A stretch of 64,000 nt of DNA from JAXMAR01 sp046350295 (GCA_046350295.1 JAXMAR010000013.1:62001-126000), one strand, 5' to 3'; positions 26,990-36,561 are shown, counted from the stretch's first letter. Notes: generated by a model from the letters alone, not told the origin. Numbers and translations: made by a program.

Positions 26990-27406
26990 ATGAATCGCAA
27001 CGACCTCCAACAACTGGCCCAAATGAGATTGGCTGAGGCCGAGGCTTTGCTTGCGGCCGGCCATCCGGCGGGGGCGTACTATCTCGCGGGTTACGCAGTG
27101 GAATGCGCTCTCAAGGCATGTATTGCGAAGGGAGTGCAACAACACGATTTTCCGGATCTGAAGCGGGTGAGCGACAGCTGGGTACATAACCTGGTTCGCC
27201 TGGTAAAGACCGCAGGGCTGGAGCTTGATCTGGGCGCGGCCTTGAATGGTGATACGGTTTTCGACGAGAATTGGGTCACCGTCAAAGATTGGAAAGAATG
27301 GAAACGGTATGATCCAGGCATAACGGCGAAAGAGGCGGAGGATTTGATCACGGCAATCAAGGATCAAGCGAAAGGCATTCTGCCATGGATAGTACAACGA
27401 TGGTGA
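26990..27406 (+). CDS. HEPN domain protein
   Basis: A 138-residue all-helical HEPN-superfamily protein. The family pattern is seen in LAEAEALLAAGHPAGAYYLA and GYAVECALKACIA, ending in ITAIKDQAKGILPWIVQRW. The RNase motif R-x4-6-H of toxic HEPN proteins is not evident here, so it may be a non-catalytic scaffold as in nucleotidyltransferase-linked HEPN proteins. Start ATG 26990 has GGAG 11 bases before. Its 3' end overlaps the next gene by 22 bases, so the two are translated together. Confidence 0.85.
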   Translation: MNRNDLQQLAQMRLAEAEALLAAGHPAGAYYLAGYAVECALKACIAKGVQQHDFPDLKRVSDSWVHNLVRLVKTAGLELDLGAALNGDTVFDENWVTVKDWKEWKRYDPGITAKEAEDLITAIKDQAKGILPWIVQRW

Positions 27407-27774
27407 TACCTCAGCTTCCGCCGGAGTGGGTGGATGAAGGCGAACAGCTTATCCGAGCGTTGGACAACGCAGGCATTCCGATTGCGGCCGCTTTCTGGCT
27501 CTTCGAGGAGGATGTAGGCTGGCGTTTGGTCCTTGCCTCGTCCGAAGTCGATCAGTTCGGCAAGCGCCACTTCTATTCCAGAGTTATTCCGCCGTTGCAT
27601 TCCTTGCCTGGCCCGCGGGTGAGCAGCAGCTATGTCACCGCCATGCGCACCGATGACCCCATCGTCGCGGCGGTCCACCGAATGGTCAGCACTCCGGGCC
27701 TAACACGCGTGCGTTTGACCGGCAATGTGAGCAACGGCGTTCTTATCCCCGACGCTCTCGTCTACCGTGCTTGA
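27385..27774 (+). CDS. Unknown protein encoded with the HEPN gene
   Basis: A 129-residue soluble protein starting inside the HEPN gene (22-base overlap). Visible features are LPPEWVDEGEQLIRALDNAG, AAFWLFEEDVGWRLVLAS and a C-terminal beta-rich stretch ending IPDALVYRA. It does not show the GSxxxG-D-x-D motif of MNT nucleotidyltransferases that usually pair with HEPN. I do not recognise a named family. The overlapping layout suggests a two-protein complex, possibly toxin/antitoxin-like. Confidence 0.75.
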   Translation: MDSTTMVIPQLPPEWVDEGEQLIRALDNAGIPIAAAFWLFEEDVGWRLVLASSEVDQFGKRHFYSRVIPPLHSLPGPRVSSSYVTAMRTDDPIVAAVHRMVSTPGLTRVRLTGNVSNGVLIPDALVYRA

Positions 27775-27790
27775 TCGTCCAGGGCGCGGC

Positions 27791-30700
27791 TCACGGCGCC
27801 AACTTCCCCGCGTCGTCGAGCGTCAGCGCCCGAACGTCATTATCCTCCAACACAATCGTCATCGGCGCCGCCTTGCCGCCGGCGAGCTGCACCTGATAGC
27901 GGCCCGGCAGTAGCTCCAGCGCCGGCCCGTTGATGACGCCGCGACCCACCACCGTCTTGCCGTCGGCGCTGGAGACGACGTAACCCGTCGCTTGCACCGC
28001 CGAACGCAGCACTTTCGCCAGGTCGGCGGCGTTCTCGGCCTTGAAGTAGCGGCCGCCGCCGATCAGGGCGAGGCGTTCGAGGTTGCGCTGGGCGATGGAG
28101 TCCTTGCCTTCGATGTCGAAGCCGACGACGTGGACGACCATCTTGATGGCGGGATCTTTGTAGGCCTTCTCGACGTCGTCGAGGTTGCCGCCGCAGGTTT
28201 CCTTGCCGTCGCTGATGAGGATGACCATCTTGGGAGCGGTCAGGCCGGCGGGAAAATCGCGCCGCGCCTCGAGCAGCGAATGGACCAGCGGCGTCATGCC
28301 GAACGGCTCGACCTGCTCGACCCATGTCTTCACCGCGGCGATCTGCTTGGGCGTGACCGGGGCGATGGGGACGACGAGCTGGCTATCGGAGCACCAGCGC
28401 GGATCGTCGTTGCGTGGCGCCCCCGGCAGCAGCTTGCCGTCCTTGCGCCAGAAGCCGAGGTGGCCGTAGACGCGCAGGCCGACTTGCAGCTCGCGCGGCA
28501 GCTCGCTCAAGAGGTCGCGCATGACGTTGCGGGCGATGACGTACTTCGGCTGGTCCCCCACCGGCAACGACATGCTGCCCGAGGAATCGAGGATGAAGTC
28601 GACGGCGGGGAGCAGGGGCAAGGGCAGCGTGTCGCGGCCTTCCTTGCCGCGGTAGAGGATCCTGACCTTGGCCCAGGGGAGGACGCCGCGGATGGTAACG
28701 CGGTCAGTCGCCTTGGAGACGTCGTCCTTGGCGATGGCGGTGGCTTCGAGCAGGTTGGTCCGGTGCTTGTCCCAGGGGACGAGGGCGGCGGGGACGAGGG
28801 CTTCGAAGGCGCCGTCGGGCCGCAGATCGACCTTGAAGGCGGGCTGCTTCGTGGTGACGTTGACGACCTGCACCTCTTTCAGCTCCGCCTCGGGGAGCTC
28901 GAGGATGGGCAGCCGCTTGACGACGCTGAGGACGTCGGCGGGGCGCGGCAGCGGCGTGACCGTGCCGCCGGGCGCGGCGGCGGCGGCCATGGTGGCGAGG
29001 ATGTTGGCGCCGCCGCGCGGGTCGGGCGGGAAGGCGGCTTTCGCATCGACCTTGCCAAGGAAGTCGGCGCCCAGGCCGATGGCGTGCAGGACGATGCCCT
29101 GCTGGCCGAGCTGGACGGCGGAGTCAAGGCTGGGAGGGACGAGGTTCTTACGGCCGGACGACGGGGCGCCGTCCGTGAGGAAGAGGATGATCGAGGGGCC
29201 GCGCCGCTCGGTGGCGCGGAACGCCTTCTGCGCGCCTCCGCAGCGGCCGGGTAGTCGGTGTCTCCCTTGGGCGGCGTCTTGGCCAGCGTGTCGAGGGCGT
29301 CGCGCAGCTTCTGGACGCCGGCCGGGTCGGTCATCTTGGTCAGCGGGCGAAGGATCTGGGCGTCGCTCGAGAAGGTCAGGAGGGCGACCTCGAAGGCCGT
29401 GCCGGGCGCCTTGGCGTCGATGCGCTCCAGCTCGTCGATCAAGAGACGCGCGGCGGCGGTCTCGGCCTTGAGAATCGTGTTGATGGCGGGATCGGCGGAG
29501 CCGGAGGGATCGGTGGTGCTGCCGGAGACGTCGATAACGATGGCCACGCGCGTCGCCCCGGCCGGGCCCGTCGTCGAGGCGCGGCCGATCAGCTTGACCT
29601 TTTTCTCCTTGACGATGGTCCCCTCGGCCGGGCTTTCGATGGCGATGTCGACGTGAATCTTGGGGGCGGTGGTGGCCATGGTCGTCGTCGGCTCGAAAAC
29701 GACGGCGGTTTCCTTGCCGGGCGGGAGATCGCGGCGGACGATCTCCTGGTCGCCGGCGCGGAGACGGACGCCGGCGCCGCCGAAGGAGAGGTAGCGGCGC
29801 TTGGCCGGCGGGTCCTGCTCTAGCCGGAGGAGGGACGAGTCGGCGCCGTCACTGACGAGTATCTGCTGTTTCTTGCCGGCCTCGGCCTTGCTGAAGTCGG
29901 CGTGAAAGAGGGTCAGGCCTTGCCTGGCGGCCAATTCGGCCGCATCGAAGGTGAGCTTGGCGCCCTCGAAGGGGAGCGCCTCCAACTCGCATTCGAGCGT
30001 GAGCTTGCCGCTGGTCAGCCTGGCGGCGGCTTTCGGCATGTGTACGATCCATGTCGTGAGGCGCTTCGTCGCGGGGCCGTCGGGCAGGCTCACTCTCTGA
30101 AACGAACGTTCCTTGCTTTTCTTGCCGGGCGCGACGGTGGCTTCCAGCTTCATCTCGGACGATCCGGTGGCGAGGACCACGTCCTGCGCGGCGGGGAGCT
30201 CGATTTGCAGCTCAGCGAGGCCGGCGTCCTTCAGCGTGAGCGGCGTGACGCTGCCGGGCGGGACGGAGAGAGAGAAGCGGCTGACGGCGTCGCGCACCTC
30301 CGTCTCCACCTCGTAGTTGCCGGGGGGCAACAGCAGAAAGCCCCAGTCGCCGGCGATGCGGGCGATCAACTCCTTTTTACCCGCGCGCCGGAAGTACCAG
30401 TGGACGCCGCTCGGTTTCCGCGCCGGCGGGACAAGCTCCACGCCCGAGTCGAGCTTGACGGCGGCCGTCTTGCCCGCTTCGACGGTGACCTCGGTCCAGA
30501 GCATGTCGACGCTGCTGAACCAGGGCTCGAGCATGATCCGGTACTTGCCCGGCCGGAGCGGGACGAAACCCCAGGCATTGAAGGTTTCCGTGAGCCTGTT
30601 CTTGGGGCCGTCGTAAATGCGCCAGGCGCGCGGCGGCCGGTCCTTGTCGGAGCGGCCGGCGAGTTGGATGCCCGAGTCGACTCTTACGGTGGCGGTCTCG

Positions 30701-31014
30701 CCCGCTGCGACGGTGACCTCGCCCCAAGGTACGTCGCCGCTGCCAGACCGGGGCGCGATGAGGATCTGGTACTTGCCCGGCTTGAGCGGCACGAAGCCCC
30801 AGTCGTTGAAGATCTCGCTCACCCGTTTCTTGGCGTCATCGAAGACGCGCCAGGCGCCCGGTGGGGGGTCCTTGTCGGAACGGCCGACGAGCTGGATGCC
30901 GGTCTTGGCGTCCTTCTTGCGATCGTCGCCATCGGCCGCTCGGGGGAGCGCCAAGCCCAGAGCCAGGGAGACGAGGACGAAGAGCCAGGTTCGCGGCGGA
31001 AGAAGCGCTCGCAT
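27791..31014 (-). pseudogene. Exported double von Willebrand A protein, broken by a frameshift
   Basis: A signal peptide (LFVLVSLALGLALPRAA) is followed by three tandem repeats of about 75 residues (each with WGF-x-PL-PGKY or a variant), a beta-rich region, a first VWA domain with MIDAS VIDVSGSTTD, and a second with DFILDSSGSMS. The reading frame breaks near 29230-29236, inside the first VWA domain. The upstream frame ends DYPAAAEA and then turns into arginine/serine-rich nonsense. The next frame resumes QKAFRATERRGPSIILFLTDGA-like sequence and runs to 27791. One missing base explains it. ATG 31014 has AGGAGG upstream. If the base is a sequencing error, the protein would be 1074 residues. Confidence 0.85.
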
Positions 31015-31156
31015 GGTTTTCCTCCTCAGAAATGCCACGGCGCGAGGCCCGCCGCGGGCGCCAAGAGCGCGGGAGGGAAAGGGCAGAATGTCGGTGGCGA
31101 TTGTAGCCGGGTTGCGAGGAAAGAAAAGAGGATCGAGAGCTCAAGCGCAAGGCCAA

Positions 31157-31184
31157 AAGGGACGACGCCCTGGCGTCGTCCCTT
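31157..31184 (-). terminator. Intrinsic terminator after the small exported-protein gene
   Basis: On the minus strand AAGGGACGACGCC pairs with GGCGTCGTCCCTT (31157-31169 and 31172-31184) and is followed by TTGGCC. It lies 19 bases after the stop at 31203. Nearly the same hairpin recurs at 35389-35416. Confidence 0.7.
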
Positions 31185-31202
31185 CGGCGCCGTTATCGGT
31201 TG

Positions 31203-31682
31203 TCATTTCTTCGCCTGCCCGCCTGCTCCTGCGAGAGATGAGTGATTCGCAAAGGCCGCCAATTCGGCGCGCAGCCGTGCGGCGACGACCTTGGCCTCGG
31301 CTCTGGTCTCCGCATCGACCCCCGCTTGGCTTGCGGTCTCGAAATGCAAGAGCATGCTCTGGCCGATGCGCGTGTCAACGCCGCCGGAATAGTCGCGGCA
31401 CTCCAGCAACCATTGGAGGAAGGCGGGATGATAGACCTCGGCGTAACTTCGAACACTTTGCACCACGTCGCGCAACGGCCGCTTGCCGGTCCGCAACTCC
31501 TCCTCCCAAGCCGCCAGGCGAGCCGCAAGCGCTTGCCGCGTTTCGGCCTTCCGGAGCAGTTCCGGCTCGATCTCGGCCCCGGTCTCGATTTGCCCCGGAT
31601 CGCTGTCGTTATCTTTCAGAGAGAGCGCGTGGGTCACCAGGCACCCGAAAACGACCGCCAAGAAAGCATAGGCTCGGAACAT
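31203..31682 (-). CDS. Small exported protein of unknown function
   Basis: A 159-residue protein with a signal peptide (AYAFLAVVFGCLVTHAL) and a helical mature part (AETRQALAARLAAWEEELRTG, AEAKVVAARLRAELAAFA). The family is not recognised. It lies 140 bases downstream of the Ser/Thr kinase gene on the same strand and ends at an intrinsic terminator, so it may be the last gene of the sigma/kinase operon. Confidence 0.75.
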   Translation of the reverse strand: MFRAYAFLAVVFGCLVTHALSLKDNDSDPGQIETGAEIEPELLRKAETRQALAARLAAWEEELRTGKRPLRDVVQSVRSYAEVYHPAFLQWLLECRDYSGGVDTRIGQSMLLHFETASQAGVDAETRAEAKVVAARLRAELAAFANHSSLAGAGGQAKK

Positions 31683-31822
31683 TTCTCATCCCCCTGGCCG
31701 TGGATGCTCAGGCCGTTGACCCATCATCCAGCGGTTGTGTTTCGTTGCTATCAAGGAAGATGCGAGCAACGAAGCGAGAGAGCGCGAGAAATCCGAATCC
31801 TTGCTTTTTTTTTTCAAGGTGG

Positions 31823-34729
31823 CTACGGCCGTTTACGCGGCCCATCCTTGCGCGGCGGGGCCGGCCGGGGACCCGCCTCGGGTCCGATTTCCGCGATGCC
31901 CAGATGCCGGCCGCCGTGCGCCTCGTGCGCCGAGCCGTTCCACACAAAGGGTTGCTCACGGACCTCTTTGGGGGCCTGGGCCAGAGCGGCCTGTGTTATC
32001 GGCATGATCAGCGATTCGCCCGTGTCCATGCGTTTCAGACGCACATAGCGAACGTCCCTGGGCGCCCGCGCCAGAGGCAAGGCGAAGCGGTCCTTGTCCG
32101 GGTTGTCCGTGTTCCAGATGGATGGATCGTCCGAGCGGAAGACGACGATCCATGTGGACGGGCCGGACGCCTTGCCGGCGGCAGGCCCGGGGGGATCCTT
32201 GGTCAATAATTGGCGGCGTTCCTCCACGCTGAGCGGCCCGCTGTTGACGGCGACTTCGAAGGCGGTGCGCGGGATTTCCTTGCCGCGCCAGGAATAATAC
32301 TGTTTGTCGTCGGTGTAGGTCTTGTGGCCGAAGCCCGAGCCGATGTAATCGCGGCCCGCTTGCAACACGCTAATCCTTCCGGGGAACCCATGCGGAAAGC
32401 CAAACACCGGCCCGGGCGTCGGCGCTTTCACGTCTCTGCCGTCGAACGGGTAGCCCTCGCGCAGGTCCACCGCCAGCGGCGCCCCGATCATGCGGCGCCA
32501 CTGTTCTCTCTGCGCGGGGTCGAGCACCGAAACGATGTGGTCTTGCACCTCGAACCAGAATCTCTTCGGATCGGCGATCTTCTTGGCGGAGAACAGATGA
32601 TCCGCCCACATCTGGTGCGTCTCCCCCTGGATCTTGCGAATCGCGGCCCGTTGGGGATTGGTGAGCTTGAGGGCGTCCACGATCTTGGGATCGGAAAAGC
32701 CATAGCGGCCTTGCTGCTGCACTTGAAGGACGACCGCCTGAAAACGCTGCTGCTGCGTGGCGCTGAGGATGTCCCCCAGCGCTTTTTCAACCGCGGCGGC
32801 CGAATCGTCCGGCCTGGGCTCCTTGCCCTTGAACTTGGGGAAGGAAGAATCCTTGGAGGCCTTGGCCTGACCGGCGACGAATTGCTCGATCCGCTTTTTT
32901 TGCTCCGGCGCGAGGCTGAGATCCTTCTGCACATCGGGGTTCTGAATGATGGCCGTCAGCGTGCCGCCGCGCAGCGCGGCCAGTTCGGTGAGGATCAAGG
33001 CGACGCGCTCCCGTCCGGCGGCGAGGTCGGCCTGCGCCTCCGGATCATCGGCGTGTTCGGCCAGAAAATCCTCATAGTAGTCCAGCACGGTAAGCAGCAG
33101 GCGGCGACGCACGTCCTGGTGAAGGGGATGATGCGCCAGCTCTCCTTCGCTGAACTGCACGACCAGCTCCAGGGCGCGCTGCGCCTGGAGGAAATCCCGC
33201 TGGGCCAGGTCGCGCTGGCGGGCCTCCGCCTCATAGGCCAGCTTCGTGCGGGCCTCCTCGGCGGCCAGTTCGGCGAAGGCCTCCTTGGTGCGTTTTTCCT
33301 CGACGGCCAGCTTGTCGAACGCCGTTTGCGTTCGCGATTGCTCCGCCGCGATCAGGACGGTGCTCACGGCGAAACCGACAAGGCCAAGCACGAGCAACAG
33401 CACCGCGGCGACGACAAACGAGGGATGGCGCCGACCCCACTTGCGGGCGCGCTCCACCAGGCTGGGACGCTTCGCCAGGATCGGCTCGTCGCTGAGGAAA
33501 CGCCGCAAGTCGTCAGCCAGCTCCTGAGCGCTGCCGTAACGATCCGACGGGCTTTTCGCCAACGCCTTGAGGACGATCGTCTCGAGCTCGAAAGGAATGG
33601 CGGGGTCGATGGCGCGGGGTGGAACCGGCTCGTCGAAGCCGATCTGGTGCAGAAGGGCGTGCCGGTCTTGCCCGTCAAACACCGGCCGGAGCGTCAGCAG
33701 CTCGTAGAGCGTGGCGCCGAGGGAATAGATATCGGTGCGGTGATCGACAAGGCCGCGTTTGGCCATCGCCTGCTCGGGACTCGCGTAACGCAAGGTGCCG
33801 AGCACTTCGCCGGAAATCGTCAACCCCGTCTGGCTCTGAAACTGGGCGAGGCCGAAGTCGGTGATCCAGACGTGGCCGCTCGCGTCGAGCAGCAGGTTCG
33901 CCGGCTTGACGTCGCGATGAACCACCCCCATCTGATGCGCGTAATCGAGCGCTTCGGCGGTATGCTTGCCGATGGTCGCGACACGCTGGAAAAACCGATT
34001 CGGGCGCCCCGAGCGCTCGGTCGAGAGGGCGGCGACGCTGCGCGTCGCGGCAGTCGTCGTCACGCGATTGGCCGTCGCGTCCTTGCCTACGGCCTGCTTG
34101 ATCGCGGCCGCCGCCAACCCCTCGCTTGTGCGGGGTTGCTCCGCCAGATCGGCAATCAACGACGCCAGGCTCTGCCCTTCGATGTGCTGCATCGCGTAGA
34201 AATGCACGCCGCGCTCGGCCCCGACGGCGAACACGGGCACGATGTGCGAATGGTGCAGATGGGCAGCCGCTTCCGCCTCGTTGCGAAAGCGCTGCAGCTG
34301 GCGTGAATCGACCCCGCCGGCGAACGGCAGGATCTTGAGAGCGACGCGACGCCGCAGCGAAATCTGCTCCGCCTCGTAGACCACCCCCATGCCGCCGCGG
34401 CCGATCTCGCGCAGCAGCCGGAAATCACCAAGCTGCCCGAGCTCCGAGGTCGCGGCGTCGGGGCGCTCACCGGGCGCCTCCGTCGACTTCATGGGCGGCG
34501 CCGCGGCTGCCGCGCGCGCCATGTGAACGGCGCTGTCGCGCAGCGGCGTCGTCATGCGGTTGAGCCGGTGATAGTCGGCCAGGAACTCGGCGATCTCCAG
34601 CGCGAACTCCGGATGCGCCGCGGCGAACGCTTTGCGATCCGGCGCGGCCCCCGATTCCACCGCCTCCACGTAGCTCAGCAGGACCTCTTGCAGCCGCTGC
34701 TCATGTGTCTCGTTGGCATGCTCGCTCAC
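31823..34729 (-). CDS. Membrane-anchored Ser/Thr protein kinase coupled to an ECF sigma factor
   Basis: A 968-residue protein. The Hanks-type kinase domain spans about residues 103-430: glycine loop IGRGGMGVVYEAEQ, lysine in VALKILP, catalytic loop VVHRDVKPANLLLD, and ITDFGLAQF. A membrane helix follows (FVVAAVLLLVLGLVGFAVST), then a coiled coil rich in A/E/K/R (about 470-530). A long extracytoplasmic region (540-968) has no recognised fold and lacks the WD40 or TPR repeats common in such kinases. Its start overlaps the sigma gene stop by four bases, so the two are coupled. Confidence 0.93.
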   Translation of the reverse strand: MSEHANETHEQRLQEVLLSYVEAVESGAAPDRKAFAAAHPEFALEIAEFLADYHRLNRMTTPLRDSAVHMARAAAAAPPMKSTEAPGERPDAATSELGQLGDFRLLREIGRGGMGVVYEAEQISLRRRVALKILPFAGGVDSRQLQRFRNEAEAAAHLHHSHIVPVFAVGAERGVHFYAMQHIEGQSLASLIADLAEQPRTSEGLAAAAIKQAVGKDATANRVTTTAATRSVAALSTERSGRPNRFFQRVATIGKHTAEALDYAHQMGVVHRDVKPANLLLDASGHVWITDFGLAQFQSQTGLTISGEVLGTLRYASPEQAMAKRGLVDHRTDIYSLGATLYELLTLRPVFDGQDRHALLHQIGFDEPVPPRAIDPAIPFELETIVLKALAKSPSDRYGSAQELADDLRRFLSDEPILAKRPSLVERARKWGRRHPSFVVAAVLLLVLGLVGFAVSTVLIAAEQSRTQTAFDKLAVEEKRTKEAFAELAAEEARTKLAYEAEARQRDLAQRDFLQAQRALELVVQFSEGELAHHPLHQDVRRRLLLTVLDYYEDFLAEHADDPEAQADLAAGRERVALILTELAALRGGTLTAIIQNPDVQKDLSLAPEQKKRIEQFVAGQAKASKDSSFPKFKGKEPRPDDSAAAVEKALGDILSATQQQRFQAVVLQVQQQGRYGFSDPKIVDALKLTNPQRAAIRKIQGETHQMWADHLFSAKKIADPKRFWFEVQDHIVSVLDPAQREQWRRMIGAPLAVDLREGYPFDGRDVKAPTPGPVFGFPHGFPGRISVLQAGRDYIGSGFGHKTYTDDKQYYSWRGKEIPRTAFEVAVNSGPLSVEERRQLLTKDPPGPAAGKASGPSTWIVVFRSDDPSIWNTDNPDKDRFALPLARAPRDVRYVRLKRMDTGESLIMPITQAALAQAPKEVREQPFVWNGSAHEAHGGRHLGIAEIGPEAGPRPAPPRKDGPRKRP

Positions 34730-35298
34730 GTCGCACTTCCTTCCTCGAGAAGCTCGCGCAGCTTCTTCAGCCCGCGAAACAACAGTCCCATCACCGCCGG
34801 CTTGGTCCGCTCCATCGCCTGCGCGATCTCGGCCACTTGCCAGCCGCGCAGGTGATGCAACTCGACCGCCTGCCGCTGTTCGGCCGGCAGCCGGGTCAGC
34901 GCCGCCGCCAGATTCACCAGCTCCTCCACGCGCATCACGCGCTCGCTCGGCGACGATTGCTCAGCGGCCAACCAGCATTCGATGCGTGCTGACGACTGCT
35001 CCAGACTTTCTTGCAGCGACCGTTCGCGCCCCAGATCGCGGCCCTCGCTCAGGTAGCGCCGCATCGCCGCGCCGAGGGTGTTGGCCAGAATGGTCCGGAG
35101 CCACCCGGCCAGCTCCTCCTCGCTTTTGCCGCGAAACTGATGGAGATGCTCATGCGCTTGCAGAAGCGTTTGCTGCACGATGTCGGAGGCGTCGAGCTTG
35201 GTCTGCAACCGGGGATCGAGCTGCAGGCGGGCGAGCAACCGCAAGTAACTGCGAAAACGCTCCAACTCCCAGGTCTGTCCTTCGCTCGTCTGAACCAC
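34726..35298 (-). CDS. Planctomycete-type ECF sigma factor
   Basis: A 190-residue sigma factor of the group linked to Ser/Thr kinases. Region 2 shows LDASDIVQQTLLQAHEHLHQF and LAGWLRTILANTL; region 4 shows LPAEQRQAVELHHLRGW and VAEIAQAMERTKPAVMGLLF. The start is taken as GTG 35298 because GGAGGGCCCC precedes it. A TTG at 35310 would put the ribosome-binding site inside the gene. Its stop overlaps the kinase start (ATGA). In this known arrangement the kinase probably controls sigma activity by phosphorylation. Confidence 0.92.
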   Translation of the reverse strand: MVQTSEGQTWELERFRSYLRLLARLQLDPRLQTKLDASDIVQQTLLQAHEHLHQFRGKSEEELAGWLRTILANTLGAAMRRYLSEGRDLGRERSLQESLEQSSARIECWLAAEQSSPSERVMRVEELVNLAAALTRLPAEQRQAVELHHLRGWQVAEIAQAMERTKPAVMGLLFRGLKKLRELLEEGSAT

Positions 35299-35388
35299 GG
35301 GGCCCTCCAAAAGGGTAGATGCTTCGGACGGCGGCAGAGAGCGCCGGTTGCGTCGATTTTCTCAAGCTGTTGGTCGGAAAACAACAAG

Positions 35389-35416
35389 AAGGGACGACGC
35401 CCGCGCGTCGTCCCTT
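35389..35416 (-). terminator. Intrinsic terminator after the PepSY-like gene
   Basis: On the minus strand AAGGGACGACGC pairs with GCGTCGTCCCTT around a four-base loop and is followed by CTTGTTGTT. It is almost identical to the hairpin at 31157-31184. Confidence 0.7.
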
Positions 35417-35437
35417 CGGTATGGCTGTCGCCAGCTA

Positions 35438-35929
35438 TCACTTTTTCGCCGAGCCCGCCTCCTCTTCCAGGATCTTGCCCTGCGGGTCCAGAATCAGGTC
35501 GACCGACGCTCCCGGCCCGGTCTCGATTTCCACATGGAACGTGCGGCTGATCTTCTCCCCGACCTGCCGGACCTCGGCGGCTTCCTTCACGGTCGCTCCC
35601 TTGTACTTGGCGTGGATTGCCTTGGCGACCGGTTCGGGAAGGTCCTTGGCCGTCAGCGTTTTTGCCGTTTCGAGGATTTCTCCCTGGCCGGTGATGGTCA
35701 CCTCGTACTCGCGTTTGTTGTACTTCAGGACGACGCTGTAAAAGGATTCGCCGTCTTCGGTGTCCTTGAAGGCCTTGACCAGCTCGAGGCCGGGGTATTT
35801 CACGCCGAGGATGCCGGAGACCTTCTTGGGCAGCTTGGCGGCGGCGATTTCGTTGCTCGGCTCGGTGGCGGAGAGGTTCGCGAGACCGAGGATGAAAAGG
35901 GCCAACAGGCTCGTGAGGATGGTACGCAT
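35438..35929 (-). CDS. Exported PepSY-like protein
   Basis: A 163-residue protein with a signal peptide (ILTSLLALFILGLANLSA) and two PepSY-like repeats. The first has VKYPGLELVKAFKDTEDG, YSVVLKYNKREYEVTI and GQGEILE; the second has AIHAKYKGATVKEAAEV, FHVEIE and DPQGKILEEE. This fold is shared with PepSY and beta-lactamase-inhibitor-like proteins. Start ATG 35929 has AGGAG ten bases upstream. Function unknown. It precedes the sigma/kinase genes but is separated by a terminator. Confidence 0.85.
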   Translation of the reverse strand: MRTILTSLLALFILGLANLSATEPSNEIAAAKLPKKVSGILGVKYPGLELVKAFKDTEDGESFYSVVLKYNKREYEVTITGQGEILETAKTLTAKDLPEPVAKAIHAKYKGATVKEAAEVRQVGEKISRTFHVEIETGPGASVDLILDPQGKILEEEAGSAKK

Positions 35930-36081
35930 GGGGAACTCCTTGCCGCCGCGGCGGCGCTTGTTGTTGAGGATGCGGAGGTCTTTTTCAGGCCGGCGCCGTG
36001 CCGACCCGGCCTCCGTACCCTTCAATCAGGCGGCGAACAAAAAACCTGACAGCAACAAGCGAGTTTTCCCAAAAGACATGC

Positions 36082-36561
36082 TCATTCGCGCCGCTTCACG
36101 CTCTGGCGGATCTCCTTCTGCGCCTCGGCTTTTTTCTGGTCCTGGCGTTTGTCATGCATCTTCTTGCCGCGGGCGACGGCGATCTCCACCTTGGCGCGGC
36201 CGTTCTTGAAGTACATGCGGAGCGGCACGAGCGTGAAGCCTTGCTGGCTCGCCTTGCCCGCGAACTTGTCCAGCTCGCGTTTGTGCAGGAGGAGCTTGCG
36301 CGGCCGCTTGGGCTTGTGGTTGAGGCGGTTGCCCATCGTGTATTCGGGGATGTCGGCCCCGATGAGCCAGAGCTCGCCGTCGTCGATCTTGGCGTAGGCG
36401 TCCTCCAGGCTGGTCTGCCCTTCGCGCAGGCTTTTTACCTCCGTCCCCTGGAGGACGATGCCGCATTCCAGGGTGTCGAAAACGGCGTAATGGTGGTAAG
36501 CCCGGCGATTTCGGCAAATCGGCTTGAGGTCGTCTTCGGCTTTGTCTTTCTTGGGGGCCAT
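36082..36561 (-). CDS. smpB: SsrA-binding protein SmpB
   Basis: SmpB binds tmRNA and brings it to stalled ribosomes in trans-translation. The 159-residue length and sequence fit well: NRRAYHHYAVFDTLECGIVL, GTEVKSLREGQTSLEDAYA, RPRKLLLHKREL, TLVPLRMYFKNGRAKVEIAV, and the basic C-terminal tail ARGKKMHDKRQDQKKAEAQ that enters the ribosome channel. Start ATG 36561. No tmRNA gene (ssrA) is seen close by. Confidence 0.97.
   Translation of the reverse strand: MAPKKDKAEDDLKPICRNRRAYHHYAVFDTLECGIVLQGTEVKSLREGQTSLEDAYAKIDDGELWLIGADIPEYTMGNRLNHKPKRPRKLLLHKRELDKFAGKASQQGFTLVPLRMYFKNGRAKVEIAVARGKKMHDKRQDQKKAEAQKEIRQSVKRRE

Noticed and set aside
32210..34306. 698-residue open frame opposite the Ser/Thr kinase gene
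   Set aside because: The opposite strand encodes an unmistakable kinase; long antisense frames are expected from its GC-rich third positions, and this one shows no domain.
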